Shown in pieces: positions 26,558 to 39,341 of a stretch of 64,000 nt of DNA; the first letter of the stretch is position 1, and every line of letters begins with the position of its first letter. The notes beneath the pieces were generated by a model, which was not told the origin of the DNA, made no database searches, and saw only the letters and a program-made list of their open reading frames with translations. This DNA comes from Arcicella rosea (GTDB lineage Bacteria > Bacteroidota > Bacteroidia > Cytophagales > Spirosomataceae): assembly GCF_014204325.1 (NCBI RefSeq), contig NZ_JACHKT010000016.1, positions 1 through 64,000 of the forward strand, in the 5' to 3' direction. A program made the translations under genes and the position numbers.

Positions 26558-28600
26558 CTATCGACTAATGGGAATCCATACTTCCATTTCTGAGTGTCCA
26601 CGGTTACTCCAAGCATAATATGGAATTAATCGTACTTTCGTTGAAACGGGCGTTTGTGCTGATACTTCTCTGTATAATTTATTTGACCAAGTACTTGTGT
26701 CAACGATTTTTGCTTCGCCATCTAAGGCTGTAATCGGACTGTTTTCAATCGTCATACTACTGATTTTCCATTTGCTTTTTGGTGAAATGGAGAGTGTATT
26801 TAATTTCACGTTGGCATTGTCAACCGATTCCAAACAATATACAATTGGGCCTCTTTTTACGGCTATTTGGTTTCTGATTTCCTCTGCTAATGGATTGGCT
26901 TCAATCATTTTCACCGTCATTGGCAATACAATTTCGATTTTATCAGCAAGCGACCATTTTCTATTTAATTCAACATAATTGCCTTTTTCAATTTTTCCTG
27001 TAAATAATTTTCCGTTGATTTTGATAATAGCTCCTTTACTCCATTCTGGAATTCTTACAAAAACTGAAAAAGGATTTTTAGCTACTTCTTTCCATTCAAT
27101 GCTGATGTTACCATCCCAAGGATAATTCGTTTTTTGCACCAAACTGATTTTTGAACCATCTTTCAAGGAAGTAGAAAGCGTATTGGCACCGTACAAGTTC
27201 AACCATAAACCTTTGTCGGAAACACTGTAGGCATAAGTATTGACTTGGGCGATGGTTCTAACCGTATTTGGTGGACAGCAATTTGATTTACTGATATATT
27301 TTTGCCTGCCACCCATCCAACGTAATTGGTAAGGATAATCATCAGAAGCACTTAAAGGATTGGTATAAAAAAACTTATCGCCATCTAAACTAATGCCCGA
27401 CAAAATACTGTTGTACAAAGCCAATTCCATTACATCTGCATACTTGGCTTCGCCCGTAATTTGTAGCATTCGCCAATTCCATAATAAATTTCCGATGTTC
27501 GCACAGGTTTCGTTATGAGCAGAATGATTGGGTAATTGATACGATTTTCCGTAAGATTGATGCACTTTTTGAACGGTATCAGGTTTGTAAGAAGTACCTT
27601 CTGGCGAAACACCATCGTATAAAGCCCCACAACCACCAGTAATGTACATTTTATGATTAATGACATCGTCCCACATTAAATCTAAGGTTGATAATAAAGT
27701 ACTGTCGCCTGTTTCTGCAAAAATATCGGCTGCACCTGCAAACAAGTAATTCGCTCGCACGGCATGACCAACTACTTTTTTCATTTGGCGGAACGGTACT
27801 CTGTCTGAATTATCATCTGTTCCTTCTGAAAGCCCACGAATATTAATAAGTCGCTTTGCTAAAGCCAAATATTTCGGTTCGGAAGTAGTTCTGTACATTT
27901 CAATAATACCCATGTAATGCGATGGACAAATGGCATTTCTTGCTTGCTCTGGACTTGCATTATTGTAAAATTCAATCAGAAAATCAGTCGCTTTTTTGGC
28001 AATATTCAGTAACGAAGTTTTGCCTGTTACTCTATAATGTACGCAGGCGGCCGTCATTAAATGTCCGAAATTATAAGCTTCAAAACTTAGCTTATCATCA
28101 AACATCTTTTGTTCACCTGTTTTCTTTTGTTGGATAATTGCCTTTGTATAAATATAACCATCTGGCTTTTGGGCTTTGCCAATTACTTCGATAGCATGAT
28201 CCATCAATTCATCCAATTTTTTATCTTTCGTAGAAGCGTACATACTTGCTACGGCTTCCAAGGTTTTATAAAAATCGCCATCATGAAAAGAAGGGCCTTT
28301 GAAAGCACCATTCTCTAAGCCAGCAGCAATCTCGAAATTTTTAAAAGAATGACTCAAATTTGCATCCGTATAGTTTTTCCATATAGTAGGAACCATCGAA
28401 GAACGACAGACAGAAAAGCGGTCTGCCCAAAAGCCAGAAGTCCAGGTTACATCACCAAAATCTATGCTTTGTAATTTGGCATTTGGACTTTTTGAGGTAT
28501 TAACCAAGCCTTTATTTTGGGCTTGCGAATGATTCAGAGAAAGTATTAGCAAACAAAATACTCCTATTTGTTTCATGAATGTTTTCATATTTTTCTTCAA
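26558..28600 (-). CDS. GH127-like (DUF1680) glycoside hydrolase, secreted
   Basis: A 680-residue secreted protein with a signal peptide ending near HSQAQ. It belongs to the GH127/DUF1680 superfamily but differs from the copies at 3410 and 5977. The catalytic zinc-cysteine site is kept: E364 and C366 in NETCANIGN, and C441-C442 in NCCPPN. The domain opens VTWTSGFWADRFSVCRSSMVPTIW-like and contains KMYITGGCGALYDG. Some enzymes of this lineage act on rarer rhamnogalacturonan-II sugars rather than arabinofuranose, so its substrate is open. It is the last gene of the operon that starts with the dehydratase and lies 16 bp after the GH2 beta-galactosidase. Confidence 0.85.
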   Translation of the reverse strand: MKKNMKTFMKQIGVFCLLILSLNHSQAQNKGLVNTSKSPNAKLQSIDFGDVTWTSGFWADRFSVCRSSMVPTIWKNYTDANLSHSFKNFEIAAGLENGAFKGPSFHDGDFYKTLEAVASMYASTKDKKLDELMDHAIEVIGKAQKPDGYIYTKAIIQQKKTGEQKMFDDKLSFEAYNFGHLMTAACVHYRVTGKTSLLNIAKKATDFLIEFYNNASPEQARNAICPSHYMGIIEMYRTTSEPKYLALAKRLINIRGLSEGTDDNSDRVPFRQMKKVVGHAVRANYLFAGAADIFAETGDSTLLSTLDLMWDDVINHKMYITGGCGALYDGVSPEGTSYKPDTVQKVHQSYGKSYQLPNHSAHNETCANIGNLLWNWRMLQITGEAKYADVMELALYNSILSGISLDGDKFFYTNPLSASDDYPYQLRWMGGRQKYISKSNCCPPNTVRTIAQVNTYAYSVSDKGLWLNLYGANTLSTSLKDGSKISLVQKTNYPWDGNISIEWKEVAKNPFSVFVRIPEWSKGAIIKINGKLFTGKIEKGNYVELNRKWSLADKIEIVLPMTVKMIEANPLAEEIRNQIAVKRGPIVYCLESVDNANVKLNTLSISPKSKWKISSMTIENSPITALDGEAKIVDTSTWSNKLYREVSAQTPVSTKVRLIPYYAWSNRGHSEMEVWIPISR

Positions 28601-28616
28601 CTTTGAGACTATCTTT

Positions 28617-31949
<3,333 letters not shown>

Positions 31950-33023
31950 TTAAATCGCTGTCAGACATTCATCTTTGAATGAAAAGCCCCAACCTGCACG
32001 GTCGTGTGGTTTTGCCATACCATTCTGAATTTGTAAAGGATGGTCAATCAGTGGGTCAATCCAATCGAATGACTCCGCTCCTACTCCATTTGAAATCGTG
32101 CAAAGCAATGGAATATCATAATCTTTATAATAATGTGGCAACACTGGAATGTTGAAACTTCCAGCCAAAGCGGCACTATTTCGCCAAGCTTCTACACCAC
32201 CCAAACGTAAAATATCGGGCTGCCAAATATCGATGGCGTTTCTTTGTAATAATTCTCTCAAGGGTAAAGTGGAGTATTCTCTTTCGCCCATTGCCAAAGA
32301 AATTCCCGCTTGCGTTCTTAATAATTGATAACCTTCAAAATCTGTATGGTCGATTGGCTCTTCAAACCATTGGATATTCAATGCTCTGGCGGCTCTTGCC
32401 AAAGCCAAGGCATTCGGCACATTCATTCCTTGGTTGGCATCCATCATGATATTGATGTCGTTCCCTACGGCTTCACGTACTAATTTTAGGCGTTCTAAAT
32501 CTTCTTGCCAATCGGGTTTACCTACTTTTATTTTTACCGCTTTGAAACCTCTAGCTTTATAATTACTTACTTCGTCAATCAATTCTTCGGTACTGTACGA
32601 AATCCAACCACCACTTCCATAAATAGGCACTTCGGTTCTCGAGGAACCCAAAACTTTCCAAATCGGCTGGTTCAAAATTTTGCACCAAGCATCCCACATC
32701 GCAATATTATAAGCAGCTTGTGCCCAACGATTTATGCCTTCCAAGCCAAAATACTCGTTGGCATGATTAAGCTTTTCAAAAACTTTTACCGTATCAAAAA
32801 CTTGTTCGCCAATCAGCATTTCACCCACATCTTTCAAAGCACCTGCAATGGCTCGTGGACTGTATTGAAAGCTCAGCAGATAGGATTCTCCAATGATTCC
32901 ATGAGTGGTTTCGATTCTTAGTACTAAAAAAGAGATTTCCGTCAGGGTATGTGTAGCGTCTGAAATAGGTTTTGCAAGTTTAGCTTTCGCCGAAAAAACT
33001 GCATATTTTTTGATAGCGTACAT
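31950..33023 (-). CDS. Enolase-superfamily (mandelate racemase type) sugar-acid dehydratase
   Basis: The frame is open from 33131, but the family's N-terminus begins at MYAIKKYAVFSAKAKLAKPI, so I place the start at 33023 (357 residues). The upstream 36 codons read the promoter region and look non-coding. Catalytic features of the mandelate racemase subgroup are present: K164-I-K166, the metal ligands in MMDANQG, FEEPIDH and MGERE, the DIWQPD aspartate and the catalytic histidine in LPHYYKD. Such enzymes mostly dehydrate acid sugars. No signal peptide is present, so it acts in the cytoplasm, probably on a uronic- or aldonic-acid product of pectin. It heads the operon dehydratase-GH2-GH127. The exact substrate cannot be told from sequence. 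Confidence 0.85.
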   Translation of the reverse strand: MYAIKKYAVFSAKAKLAKPISDATHTLTEISFLVLRIETTHGIIGESYLLSFQYSPRAIAGALKDVGEMLIGEQVFDTVKVFEKLNHANEYFGLEGINRWAQAAYNIAMWDAWCKILNQPIWKVLGSSRTEVPIYGSGGWISYSTEELIDEVSNYKARGFKAVKIKVGKPDWQEDLERLKLVREAVGNDINIMMDANQGMNVPNALALARAARALNIQWFEEPIDHTDFEGYQLLRTQAGISLAMGEREYSTLPLRELLQRNAIDIWQPDILRLGGVEAWRNSAALAGSFNIPVLPHYYKDYDIPLLCTISNGVGAESFDWIDPLIDHPLQIQNGMAKPHDRAGWGFSFKDECLTAI

Positions 33024-33047
33024 ATTAAAAGGGTTTTGATAAAAAAC

Positions 33048-33112
33048 CAAAATTAATAGTAATATACCTGTATTATATATAACATTTTCACAAGATATTG
33101 TAGGATATTTGC
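33048..33112 (-). promoter_or_regulatory. Regulon A promoter P4 (dehydratase-GH2-GH127 operon)
   Basis: On the minus strand the -7 box TAATTTTG starts at 33055. An upstream element reading GCAAATATCCTACAATA then TCTTGTGAAAATG starts at 33112, exactly 57 nt before the box, as at the four sister promoters. There is no TTG at -33, as expected for an activator-dependent promoter. The start codon follows only 32 nt after the first base of the box. Confidence 0.7.
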
Positions 33113-33267
33113 ATTGAGAGGCTTTACTCATTTTCTGGTTAAAATGAGTAAAAAGAAAAATGAACGTTATTGAATTATGGTTAATAGAGGGAATAAGGAA
33201 AGTAATATATTGCTTAATTAGAAAAATATGTTTAAGTCAAAAAAGGAGAACATTCTTTTGCAAGACC

Positions 33268-33383
33268 TTACTTTTCTTGTCTTGATACAAGAAAAGTAAC
33301 CGCAGCGGCGGCCGCAAAAGAAAATCAAGAAATTCCGAATCGCATCGGCGAACCGACTCGCTTCGCTCAAACAGCGGAATTTC
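33268..33383. repeat. GC-rich intergenic palindromic element
   Basis: A 13-bp perfect hairpin (TTACTTTTCTTGT 33268-33280, ACAAGAAAAGTAA 33287-33299) is followed by a GC-rich patch (GCAGCGGCGGCCGC) and a second inverted repeat, GAAATTCCG (33329-33337) with CGGAATTTC (33375-33383). The composition differs sharply from the surroundings. It looks like an inserted REP/MITE-type element between the GH106 gene and the dehydratase promoter and may also end GH106 transcription. Confidence 0.5.
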
Positions 33384-33415
33384 TAAAATTGCTGACGCAC
33401 ATAATTTGTAAAGAC

Positions 33416-36400
33416 TCAATTTTCTTCACTTTGTAAAAGCTTTACTGGACCAATTAAGCCTGATTCGTATAGAGTTTTTGTGTCTAAATATTTCATCGGA
33501 GCAGTTGTTTTTGTTGTCCTTTGATTTTCTGGTAAAAGCATATCGCCAATTAAACGATTTGCCCAAGTATTGGTCACTTCTATGCTAAGTCCGTTTTTAC
33601 CCAATTTTAATGCTTTGCTGATGTCCACTCGGTAAGGTGCTGTCCAGACAATTCCGCAAGTAATTCCATTTACTTTTACTTCGGCAAGATTGGCTACTTT
33701 ACCTAAATCCAACCAAACTTCTTGATTTTTCTTGGGTAAAGTACGTACTTCAAAACTTTGGTGATAATTAGCCGTACCTGCATAGTAGCGAATCAAAGAC
33801 TCTGTATTTAATGACCAATCGCTTAGCTTTTCAAAAATTTTTGTAACTTTTTGATTCGTCTTTGAATGTTCAAAATCTACTTTCCAAGCTTTATCTAACG
33901 TTTGGATGGTTTTAAATTCTTGCCAGTTTTTTGCTTTGTCGGTATTTACTTTAGCTTTGATAACTTTTGAAAAGTTGTCTTTAAAAATCACAAAAACAGA
34001 AGCATTGGCTTCTAATTTCAATGTTAAAACCGTTCTCCCATTTTCAACTTTCCATGATGTTGGCGAAAAGGTTTTATCGCTCACCGCATCGTACAATTGA
34101 ATACTTTTCCCATTGGCTCTTAAAGAAAAATGCAATACTCTTTCCGTGTTTTGCTGATTAGCAAGAAAGTACAATGCTAAATCTGGTGCTTTTCTGTGTG
34201 TCCAAGCAATTCCTTTGGCATAATTTCCTTGTTCATCTTTCACAATCACATCTTGTTCAATGCCCAATTTCGCCAAAGTACTGGCTTCAAAAGGACTTTT
34301 TACTACTTTCCCCTTACCAACATTTTTATAGAAAATTTTGTCAGCACCATCCATCATTACTTCAAAATTTCCTTCCCAACATTGTTTCGCAAAGTTTTCA
34401 AGTGCTTTACTACTTTTTGTTCCTTCTTCAAATTCTGGTTTGTCGCCAATAATCAGTGTTGCACCATCTTTCACTAATGCCAGTAATTTTTCAGCCGTTT
34501 GTGCCGACATTGTATTGGCATTGGGAGTCATTGCATGTTTTTTGGTTAAAATTAAGGCACTGTAACTGCTACCATCGCTAAAAATCACTTTCCCATTTTT
34601 TACTTTGGCGGTATTCAATAAAGCATCGGGATTGAAAGAATCATAAGCATAACCACGTAAAGCATTTACCCAATTTTCTGGATCAGCCATATTGGCTGAA
34701 TGTGTTACACTTGTAGGAATTTGTCTTAAAGGCTGTCCTTCGTTTTTCAATCGTTTTACTTCTTGCTCCACTACTTCTTTTCCAAAAAGCCCCGTTAAAG
34801 TTGGTACTAATCTATCTGGCAAAACTGAACGTCTTGGAATTTCATCTCCAATAAAAACGGCTAAATCTGTTACAGGAAAGCCTTTTTGTAATAAAGACTG
34901 GCAACGTTGTGCGTAATCAACCCAAGCTTTTCCAGCTTTCCACCAAGTTTGGTCTCGTTGAAAATATAAGCCTACACCGTCTAAAGTCATTCCAGGTTTT
35001 CTGTCTAACCAAGGATTGTGCATGAAAACATGATACACTAATTTATTGATTCCCAAAGCATAATTTCGGTCTTGAAGCGTTTTCAACATGGCTGGGTGTT
35101 CGTTCCAAGCCATTCGTAAAGTAGTAAATGCTTCTGCTTGAATGATGGATTTTCCATAAATATGTCCTGCCGAAATAGCATCCAACATATCATTTGGTTT
35201 GTCATGCGTCGGGCTATTCAACCAAAATTCTCCCATTGGCACATCGACTAATTTATAATGTGCTAATCCATCACTCGTCATGGTTGGTGCTACACTTTCA
35301 GCCGTGAATTTTACGCCATTTACTTTCGCTAAATCGGATAAGGTTATATAAAAAGTATCGACAACTAATTCTGAAACTGTTTGACGAAAATCGTATAAAA
35401 ATTTCTCTGAAAACTCCGCATTTTCAACAGGAATTCCTGCAACGATTGGTAAATAAGGCAACAAATCATAGCCTCTTCTTTTCCTAAACTCTTCTCTGAA
35501 AACTGGCGACCAATTCTGACTTCCACATTCCCAACTATCCACATGAAAGACCTTTAACGATTTTTTACTCAGATCTGAACCAAGCTGACGTTGAGCTTCG
35601 CCAAACCATTTATCGAATTGTAATTTAATGGCTTCGGGATTAAATTTATCACACTCCAGTCCTTTTCCAGCACCACCAGTTGCATTAGTATGCCCCGTAG
35701 AAGTATGTCCGATTCTAAGAATTGTCCATGAACCCGCTGGAACATCCCAAGTCAATCGACCATCAGCCCTCACTTTGTCCGAAATATTAATAATTTTTTG
35801 TTGAGGAACACAAATGCTATCTGCCAATTGCTCGGTTGTTGAAGCCTTACTGATTCGCCAAACTTGAGCCGACTTTCCTTCAAATTGATGAATAACAGGT
35901 TCAGCCGACAGTTCTATACCAATGGTTTTAAAACTTGGTTTCCATTTAGCTGCATCTAAATCTTCTGCACCCGGTTCTGTTCCAGTTTTATCATACACAA
36001 ATCGAAAATACTTGGCGGTAGTTGGAGCAATAGCGTGTGTGATGTCGGCATCTGTGTCTTGCCAGCCATGTCTTGGAGGTGATAACCTGCCAATTGAACG
36101 ATAGTTTTTGCCATCATCACTTACTTCAATCAATAAACGTTGAGCTTGATAATTGTTTCCTCCCGTTTTTACAACGACCGTTCTGCAAGTAAATGGCTTT
36201 TCAAAAGCGTACTGAATCCAGCAAGGTTCATCACTTTTAAAACCTTCTTTATTGCCTTCTTTTACCAAAAACTGTGGGTTTACATTGGCTTTGTTGGAAG
36301 TCACTACTGGAACAATCGTTTTGGTAGATTGCCCTGTTCCTGTCAAAGAAGGGAAAGCATAAACGGCAATATCTTGATAAAAATTTTCATTCTTTTCAGG

Positions 36401-36925
36401 CTGAGGCAATTGAATATCAACGTGTTGATTTCCTTTGATATTTAGTTTAGATGAAACAACTTTTTGCATGGAAAGTGCTGGCGTAATCCAAGGTCCACCC
36501 GCCAACGCAAAACCATCACTTACGTGCATGCCCATTTCTAGGTTTAGTCGAGCGGCTTCGCTCATTGCGTGTTTCACCATTTCCCACCAAAGCGGACTAA
36601 GTTGTTCAACCACAGGCGTAAAAATTGGCGGATTCGTCGCTCCTTTTATCGGCATTAAGTAAGCACCACCGATGCCTGCTTTTTTCATGGCTTCCAAATC
36701 TGCCGTAATGCCTTCTTTAGAAACAGCTGCTTGCATCCAATACCAAAATACCCATGGTTTTGAATCTTTAATACTCGCTTCAGTTTGGGGAATAATGGTA
36801 CTTAAACCTGTTTTAGTTTGTGCTAAAGAAAGGTTTTTATTGACAATAAAAAACGTAAAAATCAGGACAAAAAGCCTTCTGAAAAGGGCTTCCCATCTAT
36901 TAATTTGAAAATTCTCTTTGCTCAT
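33416..36925 (-). CDS. GH106 alpha-L-rhamnosidase, secreted
   Basis: A 1169-residue protein with an N-terminal membrane/signal segment (LFVLIFTFFIV) and the GH106 architecture. The N-terminal TIM-barrel part begins with the family phrase KPWVFWYWMQAAVSKEGI followed by TADLEAMKKAGIGGAYLMPI, and later has MGMHVSDGFALAGGPWI. Carbohydrate-binding-like beta domains follow, ending in a galactose-binding-like fold with VWLDLGKVANLAEVKVNG and LSIEVTNTWANRLIGD. GH106 enzymes remove alpha-L-rhamnose, including from rhamnogalacturonan II and I. It is the last gene of the GH78-GH2-GH106 operon and overlaps the preceding GH2 gene by 4 bp, indicating coupled translation. Confidence 0.93.
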   Translation of the reverse strand: MSKENFQINRWEALFRRLFVLIFTFFIVNKNLSLAQTKTGLSTIIPQTEASIKDSKPWVFWYWMQAAVSKEGITADLEAMKKAGIGGAYLMPIKGATNPPIFTPVVEQLSPLWWEMVKHAMSEAARLNLEMGMHVSDGFALAGGPWITPALSMQKVVSSKLNIKGNQHVDIQLPQPEKNENFYQDIAVYAFPSLTGTGQSTKTIVPVVTSNKANVNPQFLVKEGNKEGFKSDEPCWIQYAFEKPFTCRTVVVKTGGNNYQAQRLLIEVSDDGKNYRSIGRLSPPRHGWQDTDADITHAIAPTTAKYFRFVYDKTGTEPGAEDLDAAKWKPSFKTIGIELSAEPVIHQFEGKSAQVWRISKASTTEQLADSICVPQQKIINISDKVRADGRLTWDVPAGSWTILRIGHTSTGHTNATGGAGKGLECDKFNPEAIKLQFDKWFGEAQRQLGSDLSKKSLKVFHVDSWECGSQNWSPVFREEFRKRRGYDLLPYLPIVAGIPVENAEFSEKFLYDFRQTVSELVVDTFYITLSDLAKVNGVKFTAESVAPTMTSDGLAHYKLVDVPMGEFWLNSPTHDKPNDMLDAISAGHIYGKSIIQAEAFTTLRMAWNEHPAMLKTLQDRNYALGINKLVYHVFMHNPWLDRKPGMTLDGVGLYFQRDQTWWKAGKAWVDYAQRCQSLLQKGFPVTDLAVFIGDEIPRRSVLPDRLVPTLTGLFGKEVVEQEVKRLKNEGQPLRQIPTSVTHSANMADPENWVNALRGYAYDSFNPDALLNTAKVKNGKVIFSDGSSYSALILTKKHAMTPNANTMSAQTAEKLLALVKDGATLIIGDKPEFEEGTKSSKALENFAKQCWEGNFEVMMDGADKIFYKNVGKGKVVKSPFEASTLAKLGIEQDVIVKDEQGNYAKGIAWTHRKAPDLALYFLANQQNTERVLHFSLRANGKSIQLYDAVSDKTFSPTSWKVENGRTVLTLKLEANASVFVIFKDNFSKVIKAKVNTDKAKNWQEFKTIQTLDKAWKVDFEHSKTNQKVTKIFEKLSDWSLNTESLIRYYAGTANYHQSFEVRTLPKKNQEVWLDLGKVANLAEVKVNGITCGIVWTAPYRVDISKALKLGKNGLSIEVTNTWANRLIGDMLLPENQRTTKTTAPMKYLDTKTLYESGLIGPVKLLQSEEN

Positions 36926-39330
36926 TTTGTAGTTTCTATCATAATCGTGTCCGACTGTAAACCTTCTGCACTGGCTTTCAGCGTAATCTTTCCTACTTTT
37001 TCAGAAGCCTGAACAATCGCCAGACAAAGTCCATTGAATGCTCTTCGATAATTTGCTTTAAAGGGTTCTAAACTTGCTTGATAACCATTATCCACGCCCG
37101 CTATTGAACCTACTCCTTCTAAACTAAAATTCACTAAATGATTAGCTTCTGGCACTACATTTCCATTTTCATCAACAATACTTACTTTGATAAAAGATAA
37201 ATCTTCACCATTGGCTTTGATACTTTGGCGGTCAGCTGATAATTTTATTTTAAAGGCTTTACCAGCCGTTTTTACTTCTTCTGTCAATACGATTTTTCCA
37301 TTTTTTCTTGAAACAGCTTTTAAAGTACCTGCTTCGTAATTGACTGACCATTTTACATGAAAATCATTGACGCCTTTTTTTCGAATGCCTAAAGATTTAT
37401 CATTTAAAAACAGTTCTACTTCATCCGCTTGCGAATAATATGCCCAAACTTCTACCGTTTTGCCTTTTTCCCAATTCCAATGTGGCAATAAATGAAGAAC
37501 AGGTTTTTCAGTCCACTCACTTTGATACATATAATAAACATCTTTCGGGAAGCCCGCTAAATCTACAATGCCAAAATAGGAACTGCGTGCTGGCCAAGGA
37601 TATGGATGTGGCTCGCCTAAATAATCAAAACCCGTCCAGACATAAGTACCTGCAATGTAAGGTGCATTTTTTACTGCTTTCCAAGCTTCTTCGTGCGTCG
37701 TTCCCCAATAAGCGGCTACCTTATCATAAGCTGAGGTCGTCCAATCGGCATTTCTGGTTTGTGTTTTTATATCTCTTGATGAAAATTGAATATTTTCTTG
37801 AGGCATTTCATAATGTCCTCTAGACTCCAAAGCCGAAGCAGTTTCAGAAGCAATAAATTTTTGATTGGGGAAATTTTTGAGGAAATCGGTGTAGCCTTCA
37901 TGTTTATAATTAAAGCCAAGTAAATCCAAGGCTCCCGACTGAAAAATGAAATTTTTATCAGGAACATTTTCGGTTAAGGCAGACGTAACCAAACGAGTAT
38001 TATCTAATTTCTTGACGATTTGAGCAAGCTCTTTGGTAATAGGAATACCAGTACTGTCAAATTGTTCTCTGATTTCATTTCCGATACTCCACATAAAAAT
38101 CGAAGGATGATTTCGGTCTCTTCTGATAAAATCTTCCAAATCTTTTTGATGCCAAGCTGTCCAATCTGAAGAGTAATCTTTTTTAGATTTTCTTTTTTTC
38201 CACATATCAAAAGCCTCGTCCATGACGATAAAGCCCATTTTATCACATAAATCTAGAAATTCTGGCGCAGGAGGATTATGAGCTGTGCGGATGCCATTAC
38301 AGCCCATCGCTTTTAAAATCTCTAGCTGTCGTTCCATCGCTCGTACATTCACAGCAGCACCCAAAGCACCTAAATCGTGGTGCATACAAACGCCTTGAAT
38401 TTTGATTGGTTTTCCATTCAATGAAAAACCCTTTTCTGTTTCAAAATTGAAAAAACGAATTCCTAGCGTACTTTCATAAACATCTACTTCTTGATTCTGC
38501 TGAAAAACTTTGGTAATTACTTTGTATAAATATGGTTTCTCAATCGACCACAATTGAGGTTTTTTGATTTTCAACAGTTGAAAATACTTTCCAGTGCTAT
38601 CTTTTAAAGATAGGTTTTTAGTCAATTCGCTAACGATTACCTTTCCTTCCGAATCGACAATAATGTTTTGAATATCAACAACTTGATTTCTTTTTGTACG
38701 ATTTAACAAATTTACTTCAACCTTTATTTCAGCTTCTTCTTCACTTAATTGGGGTGTGGTCGCAAAAACGCCCCATTGGTCGATGGCAATTTTTGAAGTA
38801 ATAAGCAAACGTACATTTCTATAAATTCCAGAACCTGTGTACCAACGAGAATTTGGTTGTTCTGAATTATCAACTTTTACGGCAATGACATTTTTTTCTT
38901 TCCCAAATTTTAAAAATTTCGATAATTCATAACGGAAAGAAGTATAACCACTTGGGCGTTTTCCTAAATAATGTCCATTAATCCAAACTTCGCTATTACG
39001 ATATACGCCATCAAATTCTATCCAAACTACTTTATTTTGAGCAGTCGCTGGTGATGAAAAACTTTTTCTGTACCATGCCAAACCAGTGGGCAAAGCTCCA
39101 CCTTGTGTCGTTGATAAATGTTGTTCGCTAAATTGCCCTTCAATGCTCCAATCGTGCGGAAGATTCAGTACTTGCCAATTCGCATCATTGAACTGATTCG
39201 TAATTGCCTTTTCACTATTTTCAAATGAAAACTTCCAAGATTTATTGAAATTGATGATTTCTCTACTTTTCTGTTGAGCAAAACCATCAATTGAAATGGT
39301 AATCAATAATAATATATAAAAGATTTTCAT
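36922..39330 (-). CDS. GH2 glycoside hydrolase (beta-galactosidase-like), secreted
   Basis: An 802-residue GH2 enzyme with a signal peptide ending near IDGFAQ. It begins with the sugar-binding domain (FNKSWKFSF, LPHDWSIEG, WYRKSF, WINGHYLGKRPSGYTSF), then the TIM barrel with acid/base E419 in WSIGNEI and nucleophile E496 in IASETASAL. The C-terminal Ig-like domains (DEVELFLNDKSLG, KANGEDLSFIKVSIVDENG) are typical of the DUF4982-containing GH2 branch. This branch includes beta-galactosidases and other exo-enzymes, and the different nucleophile context from the LacZ-type gene at 28617 suggests a different linkage. It sits between GH78 (11 bp upstream) and GH106 (4-bp overlap), so it probably works with two rhamnosidases on the same side chain. 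Confidence 0.93.
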   Translation of the reverse strand: MKIFYILLLITISIDGFAQQKSREIINFNKSWKFSFENSEKAITNQFNDANWQVLNLPHDWSIEGQFSEQHLSTTQGGALPTGLAWYRKSFSSPATAQNKVVWIEFDGVYRNSEVWINGHYLGKRPSGYTSFRYELSKFLKFGKEKNVIAVKVDNSEQPNSRWYTGSGIYRNVRLLITSKIAIDQWGVFATTPQLSEEEAEIKVEVNLLNRTKRNQVVDIQNIIVDSEGKVIVSELTKNLSLKDSTGKYFQLLKIKKPQLWSIEKPYLYKVITKVFQQNQEVDVYESTLGIRFFNFETEKGFSLNGKPIKIQGVCMHHDLGALGAAVNVRAMERQLEILKAMGCNGIRTAHNPPAPEFLDLCDKMGFIVMDEAFDMWKKRKSKKDYSSDWTAWHQKDLEDFIRRDRNHPSIFMWSIGNEIREQFDSTGIPITKELAQIVKKLDNTRLVTSALTENVPDKNFIFQSGALDLLGFNYKHEGYTDFLKNFPNQKFIASETASALESRGHYEMPQENIQFSSRDIKTQTRNADWTTSAYDKVAAYWGTTHEEAWKAVKNAPYIAGTYVWTGFDYLGEPHPYPWPARSSYFGIVDLAGFPKDVYYMYQSEWTEKPVLHLLPHWNWEKGKTVEVWAYYSQADEVELFLNDKSLGIRKKGVNDFHVKWSVNYEAGTLKAVSRKNGKIVLTEEVKTAGKAFKIKLSADRQSIKANGEDLSFIKVSIVDENGNVVPEANHLVNFSLEGVGSIAGVDNGYQASLEPFKANYRRAFNGLCLAIVQASEKVGKITLKASAEGLQSDTIMIETTK

Positions 39331-39341
39331 GAGATGAATGC

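Noticed and set aside
33024-33131. Longer N-terminus for the enolase-superfamily enzyme
   Set aside because: These 36 codons overlap the P4 promoter element and -7 box; the family start fits the ATG ending at 33023.
33237-33419. A 60-codon minus-strand open frame between GH106 and the dehydratase gene
   Set aside because: It translates the GC-rich palindromic element and has no family features.
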